Shown here: one piece after another, positions 32,801 through 36,828 of the stretch
Position numbering within the stretch: position 1 is the stretch's first letter
Layout of the letters: every line of letters starts with the position of its first letter
Source: a virus
Length of the DNA stretch: 64,000 bases
IMG/VR virus record: IMGVR_UViG_3300027763_000038
Coordinates: 44,771 to 108,770 of that record
Reading direction: 5' to 3' (one strand)
Translations under genes and position numbers: made by a program
Notes under the pieces: model-generated
Told to the model about the DNA's origin: nothing
Seen by the model: the letters and a program-made list of their open reading frames with translations, nothing else
Databases searched by the model: none

Positions 32801-34293
32801 GCACCTTTAACAGCGGCGAATAGTGTTATGATTGGTAAAAGTTCTTTAGCAGCATCGGCAACTTTAATGAAAGCATTAGCTAAACTCAACCCTACTGTTA
32901 CCATCTTCTGAAAACTATCAGTATTTCCAACACTACGAATGAGTGTTAAAAATTCTTCTCTAGTTTTGGATATTTGGACAGCTAGTGCTAACTGACCTTT
33001 AGCAGCGTCTGTGGCTAAAGAGCCTTGTCCAGCTTGTGCGATCTTTAATGCATCTTGTGCTGTGGTAAATTCTTGAATCAATGGAATAACTTTACCAATT
33101 TGTCTAAAACCACCAAGTTCTTCTACTATATTAGAAAATTTAAGATCTCTGGGATCTATTTTACCTAAGCCTTCACTTAATAATTGAACAGCTTTATATG
33201 CTCCTACAAATTTACCATCTAGATCTGTTAGATTAACACCATATTCTTTCAAGGCTTCAATAGTGTCACCTCTTTGAATTCTGGTAAAGATTGTTCTTAA
33301 GCCAGTGGCAATAGTTTCAGCACTTTCTCTGGTTGTTGCTCTAACGCTGGTGAAGACCGCAATGAATTCATTAAGAGCATCTTTGCCTTCACTTACTCCT
33401 TTGCTAGCTGCGGCAAACACACCACCGGTACGCTGAATAGCAGCAATAATATCACTAGATTCCACAGCAAATCTTGCTGATACAGCATTAATGGAACCTA
33501 ATGCTTTTTCTAGATCATTAGCTCCAATTTTAAACTGTCTCATTAAAGCAATAGAACCTTCTACTGTTTGATTCATATTATCAAAAGACGGGGTCAAAGC
33601 ACTCAAAGCCAAAGCATTTAATGCTATTTCGGTTTCTTTAGCGCTTAAACCAGCTTGAGATAATGTTACTGCAACAGTAGCTAAATCTTTAGCTGCGACA
33701 CCCAACTGACCAGATAATGAAGCTATAGTTACCTGTAATTTACCTAAATTTTCTTTACTTTCACCAGTAACTTGAGAAATACGAGTTATTTGTTTATCAA
33801 AACTAATAAATTCTGAAATACCGCTCTTGATAGCCCCAACTAATCCATAGATTAATACGGTAGAGCTACTAAATGCAGCAAAACGTCTAACAGCCAAACC
33901 AGCTTGATTACCAAATTCTTCTATCTCGGTTCTAGAGCCAGCGATAGCTCTTTGTGATGCTCTAGCAGAAGCTTGTACTCCTTGCAAAGCAGCAGATATT
34001 TGCCCAGCATGATTAGGCATACTTACAGCAGCAACACCCCTCATTGCATTCATCATATCTCTCATAGCGTTAGCAACATTTGTTGCCGAAGAAGCTGTTG
34101 TTGTGAGAGTAGAATTAAGATTATTTAAAGAAGAGTTTAAACCGGCAATTACTTGAACAGTAGCTGGGTTTATCTTAAGATTAACATTAGCAGAGATCGT
34201 ACCTAATTGTTTTTTAATGTTAGATACAATAACATTAACATTAGATGGTCCCTGTAAATTAATTTGTGCTGTTAAATTAAATCCTTTAGACAT
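17842..34293 (-). CDS. Tail tape measure protein, 5,483 residues, multi-domain
   Basis: Residues about 160-480 match the phage minor tail protein core (PhageMin_Tail/TP901 type: FDKQITRISQVTG, then a long helical region with SVRATTRESAETIATGL). This identifies the tape measure, which sets tail length and leaves the tail ahead of the DNA. Eight GG...TPGEFV[IV]N/RK modules lie near residues 546, 1246, 1285, 2526, 3582, 4729, 5075 and 5346, with two degenerate copies near 4090 and 4530. Between them are a PD-(D/E)xK-like segment (690-830), a HAD-like domain (985-1150), a second helical tape (1330-2490) with two hydrophobic helices, an unrecognised 950-residue region (2570-3530), a pre-toxin-like hydrophobic segment (3750-3820), a proline-rich stretch (4480-4530) and an HExxH domain (4550-4700). 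The last 80 residues look like a terminal anchoring domain. GAGGTACAATA precedes the ATG. It is among the longest tape measures I know of. Confidence 0.96.
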   Translation of the reverse strand: MSKGFNLTAQINLQGPSNVNVIVSNIKKQLGTISANVNLKINPATVQVIAGLNSSLNNLNSTLTTTASSATNVANAMRDMMNAMRGVAAVSMPNHAGQISAALQGVQASARASQRAIAGSRTEIEEFGNQAGLAVRRFAAFSSSTVLIYGLVGAIKSGISEFISFDKQITRISQVTGESKENLGKLQVTIASLSGQLGVAAKDLATVAVTLSQAGLSAKETEIALNALALSALTPSFDNMNQTVEGSIALMRQFKIGANDLEKALGSINAVSARFAVESSDIIAAIQRTGGVFAAASKGVSEGKDALNEFIAVFTSVRATTRESAETIATGLRTIFTRIQRGDTIEALKEYGVNLTDLDGKFVGAYKAVQLLSEGLGKIDPRDLKFSNIVEELGGFRQIGKVIPLIQEFTTAQDALKIAQAGQGSLATDAAKGQLALAVQISKTREEFLTLIRSVGNTDSFQKMVTVGLSLANAFIKVADAAKELLPIITLFAAVKGASAITQFASGFGRGFTGGGRRNNAPGFATGGLVPGQGDSDSIAARLTPGEFVIRKSAVKAIGAHNLHRLNKANGGRIQKFSNGGLTQSYTIDQLLTRDGSSTIQKAIGKTNIEAVGDSAKIRIVPRSIDLKPADFKKIWDMASEKASTSKRYKSYAGVDVSGENRAKLDDIIQSSKNQKNRKRAVSEKETEVGKLGSAENRWGKAYETLIISKLKQGWESASNKTNYPVDLIQKAENQAIQKIGEAKFKTSDTEDIDLVSKMLRYRIDKNQVGFAGSKNGLFKENNKKDKDPNVFLGNLDYFWEANQKDKFYSWIQTQQKNKVPGFNSGGSVRKFVDAGIVTPTSGKAATSTDIFRVLTLDEVIKDTGSNAGDIQRILKKRNSLTPSEQVIKDKILAKYTEKTSGIKKANNLDIQKATTDGLLFGAAGFKGRAFPTTDRMEIPGLKNPVKVRITSGVLDKEAAGKDIKRMTQAMNAVSAKSTKNMQIRQILKEVGPIYSDFDRTLAFGADKILADPKQPRFSEFSDKDKVRDALKNATLSKLGLALVAQVRKTPQLLDNLHVISARPKNTMGLIGEWLASKNLPIRNLEGVGGPDNTAEKIAQLKVEYMQANPGAFIDDDKRNIDAARAAGMNVYHYANKKVKASDRKKMGEANAHGYIAESIIHQLGGPIANKAATNYGIDFPDGLKDASKYFKLPPNIPTDAKLTLNGPAELKGQIGNYLKARGYADGGLVPGVGSQDTVPANLNVGDFVIRKKAVQTIGANKLSSLNRKAAGGSINTTVPALLTPGEFVINKKTASRIGTPTLNRLNHADKVSGFNSGGLVGGVQEFATGGAVQRLFFGGRAGPAARPNTVNTETIGVSGNTAQRLSELAEVLSELGVASSRSGQLLRRGYQATAAEAERAYNADILMARAAGASATVLYDLQRALQQSQQEARNEVRIRQQLGNVNGRQIQEALSMVDEELERLTVTARAAATAAGTLTDEEVEAEVRAGAGARRTQAFENVNASGVLTGVGGGVDLAGIGATGDDLERTMMALMRDADTLDQMNQEYIRQRRHAMAEEARLDGNLARAARIRAGLERDVEQVISAEVRARRQAVEEAARSAGSRDTGTRDRNNGNRGLLMAGGIITVGSLISQQMDTKASAGQASAAAGLNTASQSAGVAIGVISQLQDFEQHLRDAGTEVGDMGANAVRAGRRLLMVGSFIFTAVSVIKDMTNAMNEFKLEVESKKLEFAMKGVEQEFEVLRKDVKNLDFTRLNNKLEAASTAFANQINILSTRTLYTFTNLFDALATFTGNGVGGEEGLRQRSDILRLGGSQAYYRASNSAEDTNVEFNKIIPQLAQEQAAMGRALGDSLLESFKERAKRGESVKDITSDPNFDKFSESLANADAVIRQKILEVENSGLGNAQINSIKESIIKNAGEEKARQQVNIVLREKEAQALQRSTYAFTGSLNRMFKNMEQAISATSNALDSMQKSIDANIASLTGSAALQNINSQTSNIISNPRAYSRASVSQAQSTGAGFFGQSSGLVKSLLKVGETAENTIMKTINDTVQQNPEANDEIIGSKITTNVNKALKDLGLPPEFVDKLSGQIGKAIADLRKSGDDKISFGDLQEKVAGLSSTLDTAKGVSDIVVKALDHFNSALNTYSSNINKIIDLEISSREKLRKAEDILINSGVELSKVFGESINLEKSRARTQARVGRFTGGVTDPDKIFNQILKLNTEKNIAESSRAQAGERGAAGAEDFAKFSKDVQNNSIALRESYNALRFLADNTENASEAMQKIQDVQQRNAGKVSFIEKLATATPDEAASLGNALNRLQKNINGQINTINSSTGAQKAYFEALQSGASGFEAMRAAQTAFANERKETLGALQDIMPFLGEGRQASNVRANVLESMLKESGMGISPMMMDVLNNLRNPQADPAVAAAMTYYNEAIALQSSANEHLANIDQHLAQDTTEANAKALATALSDVTLTFFNQQLVDIAANINNLVPVKPQARAAGGIIYAEAGQMVNFQPKGSDTVPAMLTPGEFVVNKKATANNRSLLESINSHKYSSGGSVRYYDRGGFVHDAGDPSDFTKSSSISQIKLLNLNTPNVINDLLKAQNKLYNTPSVYTFLDSRKQTPEPTKDNYDLKDLEPTAGVVVPGFGPIIGRKNNKEVDYQRDPAEEALLNRFSAIKSDDTFFHINSLDKGSFGTTNIKELNFEEYKRKAAENNIKWELPKFDLPNNYGPVPNITDFKLNIPDAFSSNIISNPYGIIVPDEAGGMPTLDVATNRMYQIYEATNGGVKENAISIDPPFFQAPVGAAPGSSLAGLDFKPKGSIVGRNLVMNNLTKNIISHDKIADLKIKNDEAYAEYEKTRDFLNAPTFKEDTVIDEDAKHALEIQAQLSKVYNGNSIGEIIKGKTLIEKYFPTIKGVENAGSLMILQDSATEAINKLIMEYAANPIAAKDKNIVFSGKNLKKPAIGDFVKDVPINIFSVDKAGAMDLPAKPFPYIVNASLEDLDADLRKKIEKELTAKNPGGISMKRLPPETLSIPVNDLLNSFNIQKQFKDTLSLNGQNLDFKVSYDEWEGKLFKPDTNEFNPHISKYLLPAKNDKTFFESLDISKRRITTNGVNRFTGQELLQSIADGSNVGNVTTNLTDYIKLIVNGGKDNGERQKLLDSLSSKFKGSFIKSQDMTFPDVDTLITPFDRDSITTFNVGKHILEALDAAKIQAAEGSDQIEGKALGNQGVGDADLPKAVRATAKGALSIFGRAKVPGLSNSWLSRYIGKIPNMVNLKPSGAKNMAAYASGVMEQFGAYLSNIGTKSNNPNQYQGLKELWTLASGASQAFSGLANGNSSLFGQFVASDLKLIDLFRSLGAGTLMRRITGLALNDDWKNLLANTAKGKSRKVGINSLGKQKELSEDNLPTTLQELIDLVFNPYTEFDDSDTRFVLMDKLVNDLSNFKEGIGIPYFDRNTMAFISKNVQSLEKWYHGDGDKWLGQDYLFDKKLKPEARIPAFFDSASDNSFTDIYQEANDAQVTLGLGSKFGRLPSPNWFRARVAQGLQTGGMVYAANGGQMIQFQPRGTDTVPAMLTPGEFVINRKATQENLPLLKAINQGGNPKALSKGGVIYAQDGTQVPSLSVNGGVSIPTVISGNEFKTVDYNTNIKLQQKAKQEAQSKMLQQYQKDMELFEQSLQEDINNLVTSKSSPEMDKDTRFLASKKIISYYETIKKRNKEILFVSGRDGLLGTGDDIVPEQEMSLDDLSLKYSMLGLTPGVGIPFDVAAAVVDVMRGDLTGAGLSLASTVEGVGQVAGAAKIAAGVKAATAAKAATAAMAGVGLFATLKKFKPLKSDAVLDAIKTQTAKNMPAGLNTDELKALSELQTKIKNGGLDLSSAADITKQFDIAKNTTGATSAFAKMIDSIKTLAIQGDLGDAAKVVDDISGAKGGIFSTITKNIAGRLKSGALLLGGGVAGATLFSGGIHKYNTAAEARHKLDPETVKAATADATVVNGIPAGDPGRARAPVPAGGPAPAAKPQTPQEKIDAIIREFQFPKIRLGKQTQADLNKVKDPIKRLNMYENKAKLLRADPNLEYRSMGGLIYAQDGMLVPGSRLMDPRLVQQNQNYMPEMTPTQGELDFANQQAKLQTQQAKITTDNSGRQWHTPEGEISAYGPPPGPGLMGESLYQRAGAAWGMFTAVAGAARSKGGARGKGQKSAARTLPPKPKSATNTAVQQKVAELTKRKAQVQSEVTTINQKIKEATDRRKALLGDNKEKDLLEGIHDGRETFGSKLSFRDTKYTLTRDKVNTDLLLKDFARATGKQVTQSTVQSDEFLAYIKSAILEPLAKTPEELIARQSRGLIVNGIKQDGKLTLEDIQKFAKDPEGISRLDQQIRGGNSDAHMIMGPGGTINTGRNFGNTKEVDMLYRALENGNLDHVQGVTPALRKSLEQTLLFQQIRVEEAQIKAFKTQVRSLESQISNIEAGINQGNQLLNPPEQAPAVAVPPKPLPPPPPPLRNGPPPLPRQAGGPPPLPPKGPPPLPPQYREKGGVIYASTGGLIKGLSSDLAQQLYPYTSSEEGKKKLKEYADAQFGVKSFEPNSQSPKYDAQYDATTKKISSKNQDPELLKHELGHALQDKNNMFMKTDVLDSLKPDIQNFALDPKGWAPLKEVTNSPYSGQQLVDDNREVFTNIIQSMKTSEFSKNSLAKELLKKIMKAYGFDNGGPVYASTGKLINFQPRGTDTIPAMLTPGEFVVNAKATRNNLDLLKSINSGGGSDSKGYSSGGVVYLKDGGPTAAFERLLAISGSEFKGLNDPDPQDPKGRSLTEQGQQRKENGEVASTIRGKDGKLITVVEKSDAQIRKESKERTEQNKENNKEYNNKQNVEDRKNYLKEIVDNLPKQKAAIEAAKKFREELISVKSQYIKRTEEKLKNTAKALNITLLELISKNPEAKAEADFIRGKASVDDLQQSGHQDLIDALEQLGQDIGFKLKNNPFTNINDLVAVSPEELGGIDFPNKFRETYYNEVGAKEIYQRNATIVPGILPQDFKYSNGKVLGPLSLKPEYKASGGVIYAQTGKLIPYEPKGTDTVPAMLTPGEFVVNRAATQKNLPLLKAINNGKTEAYSQGGVIYAKGGGWADMAGASSSVPKGSQPPTEEEKQKIIMERSLAKTQTGSLILQIKNEAETSPQMFDALKADAINESLTAEGLADKYWSVWGKLSADEIKTNAKKQYDIDTQRHKYLTTIYNNSLQAYTILKRDPKASKIGVNGKSILDILNGQARAKIEGDAIDAGWRILFKKHPEIMSGQASQASGNSVAGEKKPEQTPPPPTTEPTHKQYGGMIYANHGMMIPYIPRGSDTVPAMLTPGEFVVNRASAQQNLPLLQAINNNRYSRGGSVKYLANGGMTDESGAGGGVSNSGGSSSPNMDGLSQFTTKFAEFIGQLKAINLPPVINVMGNHKVEVVFNGAEVLKQLSETAISNMVVAEVGRAMGTLSDQTEGALGRK
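20195..20650 (-). other. HExxH metallopeptidase-like domain within the tape measure
   Basis: Residues about 4550-4700 contain LLKHELGHALQDK, with HELGH near residue 4609 (20455-20469), a canonical zinc-binding HExxH helix. About 55 residues on, DDNREVFTNII offers a glutamate that could be the third ligand, as in gluzincins. The domain sits directly after the proline-rich stretch and before the sixth complete GEFVVN module. Substrate unknown; peptidoglycan peptide or a host protein are both conceivable. Confidence 0.65.
20700..20880 (-). other. Proline-rich linker in the tape measure
   Basis: Residues about 4480-4530 hold repeated PPPLP units (PPPPPPLRNGPPPLP, then GPPPLPPKGPPPLPPQ), which would form extended polyproline II helix. 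It separates a coiled-coil-like region from the metallopeptidase-like domain and probably acts as a stiff linker. Confidence 0.7.
22840..23035 (-). other. Pre-toxin-like hydrophobic segment within the tape measure
   Basis: Residues about 3750-3820 read LTPGVGIPFDVAAAVVDV, then MRGDLTGAGLSLAS, then VGQVAGAAKIAAG. This pattern (PG-hG-hhD followed by RGD-hhgAGLShAs and an Ala/Gly helix) resembles the hydrophobic pre-toxin segment found ahead of toxin domains in polymorphic toxins. In a tape measure it could insert in or cross the host membrane. It is preceded by a DGLLGTGDD turn motif and followed, about 180 residues later, by another hydrophobic stretch (GALLLGGGVAGATLFSGG). Confidence 0.45.
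30840..31340 (-). other. HAD-like phosphatase domain within the tape measure
   Basis: Residues about 985-1150 contain all four HAD superfamily motifs in order. Motif I is SDFDRTLAFG (nucleophile and acid Asp, near 997), motif II is HVISARP, a Lys in NTAEKIAQLK fits motif III, and motif IV is FIDDDKRNIDAA (near 1113). Spacing fits a small HAD domain with a short cap. The key residues are intact, so phosphatase-type chemistry is possible. The substrate is unknown. Confidence 0.75.
31900..32230 (-). other. PD-(D/E)xK nuclease-like segment within the tape measure
   Basis: Residues about 690-830 of the tape measure contain, in the right order, a helix with an acidic residue (RWGKAYETLI, near 700), a strand with an acidic residue (NYPVDLI, near 725) and GEAKFK (near 741), which supplies the E-x-K. 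These are the core motifs of the PD-(D/E)xK nuclease fold. All catalytic positions appear present, so the domain could be active. The segment lies between the first GEFVIR module and the HAD-like domain. The motif is short and the fold divergent, so chance agreement cannot be excluded. Confidence 0.5.
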
Positions 34294-34304
34294 TATTGTA
34301 CCTC

Positions 34305-34346
34305 AAAAAAGAAACACCATGCTGCAATGATACAACATGGTGCTTC
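34305..34346 (-). terminator. Terminator-like hairpin upstream of the tape measure gene
   Basis: On the minus strand GAAGCACCATG (34346-34336) can pair with CATGGTGTTTC (34321-34311), an 11-bp stem with one G-U pair and a 14-nt loop, followed at once by TTTTTT (34310-34305). This is the layout of a factor-independent terminator. It ends next to the GAGG ribosome site of the tape measure gene and could terminate, attenuate or protect the transcript between the assembly genes and the tape measure. Confidence 0.65.
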
Positions 34347-34374
34347 GATGGTGAAAAAAGATGTAAATAAATTA

Positions 34375-35280
34375 TCAAGTAGTTGCAGGGGGTACTGGGG
34401 TTTCTGCTGGGACTGGTTCTGATTCTGTAGTTGTAGTTGTAGTTGTAGTTGTCTCATCTTTAGTCACTTCGGGTTTGGTGTCTTGTTCTAAAACTACAGG
34501 TTTTCCTTCTTCATCCAAGAATGGTTCAGCATCTACCACATAATCACCATCTCTATCAACTCTGTTACCATTCTTATCAATGTAGTTGCCTTCCTCATCA
34601 ATAAATCGACCTTGTTCGTCGATCAATCGACCATCAGCATCTACCAACCGACCTCTCTTATCTACCAGCCTTAGCTTCTCATCAACAAACTTATACTTTT
34701 GAAGGAACTTATTTTCAGGTAAATTCTTCTCAAAATTATTATCTAAACCATAAATCATACTGGCCAATTTTTGAGCACCCAACAAGGCAACAGGATCGTC
34801 AGCCTTATTCAAATACTCTTCTAAACTATGAAAATAGGGATCATTTGTATCTTTATACACCACACAAGCTGAGACTAAATAATTAAATCTAGCATTATCA
34901 GCTTGACCTTCTGCACTATGATTATCTAAAGATGTACGAACACTAATTAGGTCTCTAATTTCTGACCTAATTTCTTTCATCTTTAAGGCCAATCCTTTTG
35001 CATCTTTGAGACCGAAACCACCCTTGGCGAGTCTCTTTTCTCCGTCTATTAATTCTTGTTGTAAATCAGAGAACTTTCTCTGTTTCTCTGGATTCCACAA
35101 GCCCTGTTCTTCAAGGAGATCATCCATCTTGGCTCTAACAACAGATTTGGACTTGATAGCATCTGTGAAAGCTTGATTGTAAGCCTTCTGGCCCTCTCTT
35201 TGATCATTTAGTGAGGGTGATCTGACCATAAAGTGTTTTTCGACGCCATCGACTACAACGCTAAAGTTTTCAGTTTTCAT
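34375..35280 (-). CDS. Tail assembly chaperone-position protein with heptad acidic repeats
   Basis: This 301-residue protein lies directly upstream of the tape measure gene, the slot normally held by tail assembly chaperones. Residues 1-200 are mostly helical and charged (KTENFSVVVDGVEKHF at the start). Residues 205-246 are six perfect heptads of pattern [LFYR]-[IV]-D-x-x-G-[RND] (for example LIDEQGR, FIDEEGN, YIDKNGN), which contain DxDG-like calcium-loop chemistry. The tail from about 277 is a Thr run followed by a Pro/Glu/Ala end, probably disordered. An AAGGATAAATA ribosome site overlaps the stop of the preceding gene. Role in tape measure folding is inferred from position. Confidence 0.65.
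   Translation of the reverse strand: MKTENFSVVVDGVEKHFMVRSPSLNDQREGQKAYNQAFTDAIKSKSVVRAKMDDLLEEQGLWNPEKQRKFSDLQQELIDGEKRLAKGGFGLKDAKGLALKMKEIRSEIRDLISVRTSLDNHSAEGQADNARFNYLVSACVVYKDTNDPYFHSLEEYLNKADDPVALLGAQKLASMIYGLDNNFEKNLPENKFLQKYKFVDEKLRLVDKRGRLVDADGRLIDEQGRFIDEEGNYIDKNGNRVDRDGDYVVDAEPFLDEEGKPVVLEQDTKPEVTKDETTTTTTTTTESEPVPAETPVPPATT
34543..34668 (-). repeat. Six 21-bp tandem repeats (heptad-coding)
   Basis: Six consecutive 21-nt units encode the heptads LVDKRGR to RVDRDGD in the 301-residue protein. The DNA units have diverged at many third positions while the amino-acid pattern is kept, which suggests selection on the protein repeat rather than recent slippage. Confidence 0.9.
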
Positions 35281-35283
35281 TAT

Positions 35284-35598
35284 TTATCCTTCCTGAGAAT
35301 TTTGATTATCTTGGTTCTTTGTTACTGGAAAATTATAGTGATATCTTGTTTTGAAAACACCACCATATCTATAAAAGTCTTCTTTAATTTGTCTAATTTG
35401 ATTATTACCATTATTCAAAATTTGATTTCTGGTAAAATCCCAAATGTCAGCGAATTCTTCTTCTTTTTCTGTGAGGTCACCATCTTTATCTTGACCCCAT
35501 AAAAATCCAAGATTTTCTTCAATGCGAGCCAATGCTCCAATCATTGTTGTTTGAATTCTTCTTTCCATATAAAATTTAAGTCTATCTGGATCGTACAT
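35284..35598 (-). CDS. Small acidic tail-module protein with EF-hand-like loop
   Basis: The 104-residue product starts one base after the stop of the 348-residue gene, with CGAGGT as ribosome site. It is mainly helical. Residues 37-48 (DKDGDLTEKEEE) resemble an EF-hand loop, with acids at positions 1, 3, 5 and 12, but position 6 is Leu instead of the usual Gly, so calcium binding is uncertain. It lies between two genes in the tail-assembly-chaperone position, so an assembly or tube-initiation role is plausible. I do not recognise a family. Confidence 0.7.
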   Translation of the reverse strand: MYDPDRLKFYMERRIQTTMIGALARIEENLGFLWGQDKDGDLTEKEEEFADIWDFTRNQILNNGNNQIRQIKEDFYRYGGVFKTRYHYNFPVTKNQDNQNSQEG

Positions 35599-35599
35599 A

Positions 35600-36646
35600 C
35601 TAACCTCGTTTCTGTTGGTCCTTTAATTGATTAAATATCCTAGCTTTAACATCTGGCAGTTCTGCATCTCTTACGGGGCCATCACTTGATACCACCATAT
35701 TCATTTTCTGTTGTATTGTTTGTAATCCTTGTTCCGAGTTAAGATCAAATATATCCTGTGCTTGCTCTCTATTGTTAGCCATCAAAAATACTTCGGCAGA
35801 ATCCTTAATTTTGCCGCTCAACATATTATCTACACCCTTTTCCTTTTTTTGTTTCTCGTTTTCTTGTCTTTGCAATAACATCCAACCATCAAGAGCATCA
35901 TCATCAGCTATGATATCATCTTTAGGACACTCTGGATGTTCCTGTATCTTATCATACATACAAGAAATATTAATCAAGCTTTTTTGTTCTTCTGACCATT
36001 CTTTAACTGATTCATCTAATATATTAGTTTTATTATTATTCCAATAATTTCTCCAATAATCACTTCGTGCTACTGCTTTATATGTGCTAACATCAATAAC
36101 ATTATGAGAAATAATTGACATAATACTATTGAAAAGATTAAAAGATATAGAAATATCATAATCAAAAACTAACTCATCAGAGTCAAAATGATACAAAGAG
36201 TTCGTGATAATAAATTCATTTTTTATGTTATCACAATAATGTTCTAATGTTAAATAATCTAGACTATGTTGTTCTTGATAGAATTTATCAATATCCTGTC
36301 TGGTATTCTTTATCTTTTGTTTTATTTTATTTTTTTGAATAGTATCATAATATGATTTATAAAGACTAATCTTTTGATTATCTAAACTCTTCTCTACCTT
36401 GGTTAAAATCTTTTTATGATCTCTACTAATAATATTTGTTTCAATTAATAAATCTTCGATATCTTCCATCAAAACAAAATCACTATAAATATTATTTTCA
36501 TAAGCAGAAACATAGAGTAAGTCTGCTTTCATCTTTAAAGACAAAGAAGGTTTCCTAAGCTCATAAGTATTGTTATTATGAGAAAAAACTTGCTTTCCTG
36601 ACAATATCCTATGAACTAGTATTTCATATTTCCTAGTTTCATTCAC
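35600..36646 (-). CDS. Tail-module protein, probable assembly factor, GTG start
   Basis: The 348-residue product begins with GTG (36644-36646, MNETRKYEIL), only two bases after the stop of a 44-residue upstream gene, so it is probably translated by coupling; no strong ribosome site of its own is visible. The sequence is hydrophilic and largely helical, with a Lys/Gln-rich coiled-coil-like centre (residues about 85-125) and a charged C-terminal third. It has no signal peptide or membrane segment. Lying between the tail tube candidate and the tape measure, it fits a tail assembly chaperone or adaptor. I do not recognise a family. Confidence 0.65.
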   Translation of the reverse strand: MNETRKYEILVHRILSGKQVFSHNNNTYELRKPSLSLKMKADLLYVSAYENNIYSDFVLMEDIEDLLIETNIISRDHKKILTKVEKSLDNQKISLYKSYYDTIQKNKIKQKIKNTRQDIDKFYQEQHSLDYLTLEHYCDNIKNEFIITNSLYHFDSDELVFDYDISISFNLFNSIMSIISHNVIDVSTYKAVARSDYWRNYWNNNKTNILDESVKEWSEEQKSLINISCMYDKIQEHPECPKDDIIADDDALDGWMLLQRQENEKQKKEKGVDNMLSGKIKDSAEVFLMANNREQAQDIFDLNSEQGLQTIQQKMNMVVSSDGPVRDAELPDVKARIFNQLKDQQKRG

Positions 36647-36648
36647 AT

Positions 36649-36783
36649 TTAGTTATCTGTAGAAATAACAGAAGTCTGCAAATTAGACATTTCGTCTAGT
36701 TTTTTTTGCAGACTTTCTATTACTTTTTGACTTTGTAGTAGCTCTAAATAAAGCTTGCCTATTACCGAAAAGATATCTTCCAT
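36649..36783 (-). CDS. 44-residue coiled-coil-like protein
   Basis: An ATG at 36781-36783, preceded by GAGGAC with four bases between, opens a frame of 44 residues (MEDIFSVIGKLYLELL, then a Leu-spaced helix containing VIESLQKKLDEM). It ends two bases before the GTG of the next gene. The strong ribosome site, tight spacing and heptad-like Leu/Ile pattern support a real small gene, perhaps a helical assembly factor or a leader that couples translation to the next gene. It fills most of the 182-nt gap between its neighbours. Confidence 0.6.
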   Translation of the reverse strand: MEDIFSVIGKLYLELLQSQKVIESLQKKLDEMSNLQTSVISTDN

Positions 36784-36828
36784 ATTAGTCCTCGAACCTG
36801 TGTCTTATGATAAATTAACGATTAACTA

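Noticed and set aside
35284-35598. Functional EF-hand in the 104-residue protein
   Set aside because: The loop lacks the conserved Gly at position 6 and the hydrophobic residue at position 8; noted only as EF-hand-like.
36700-36720. Run of eight A on the minus strand in the 44-residue gene as a programmed frameshift site
   Set aside because: A shift in either direction meets a stop within a few codons, so no extended chaperone product would result.
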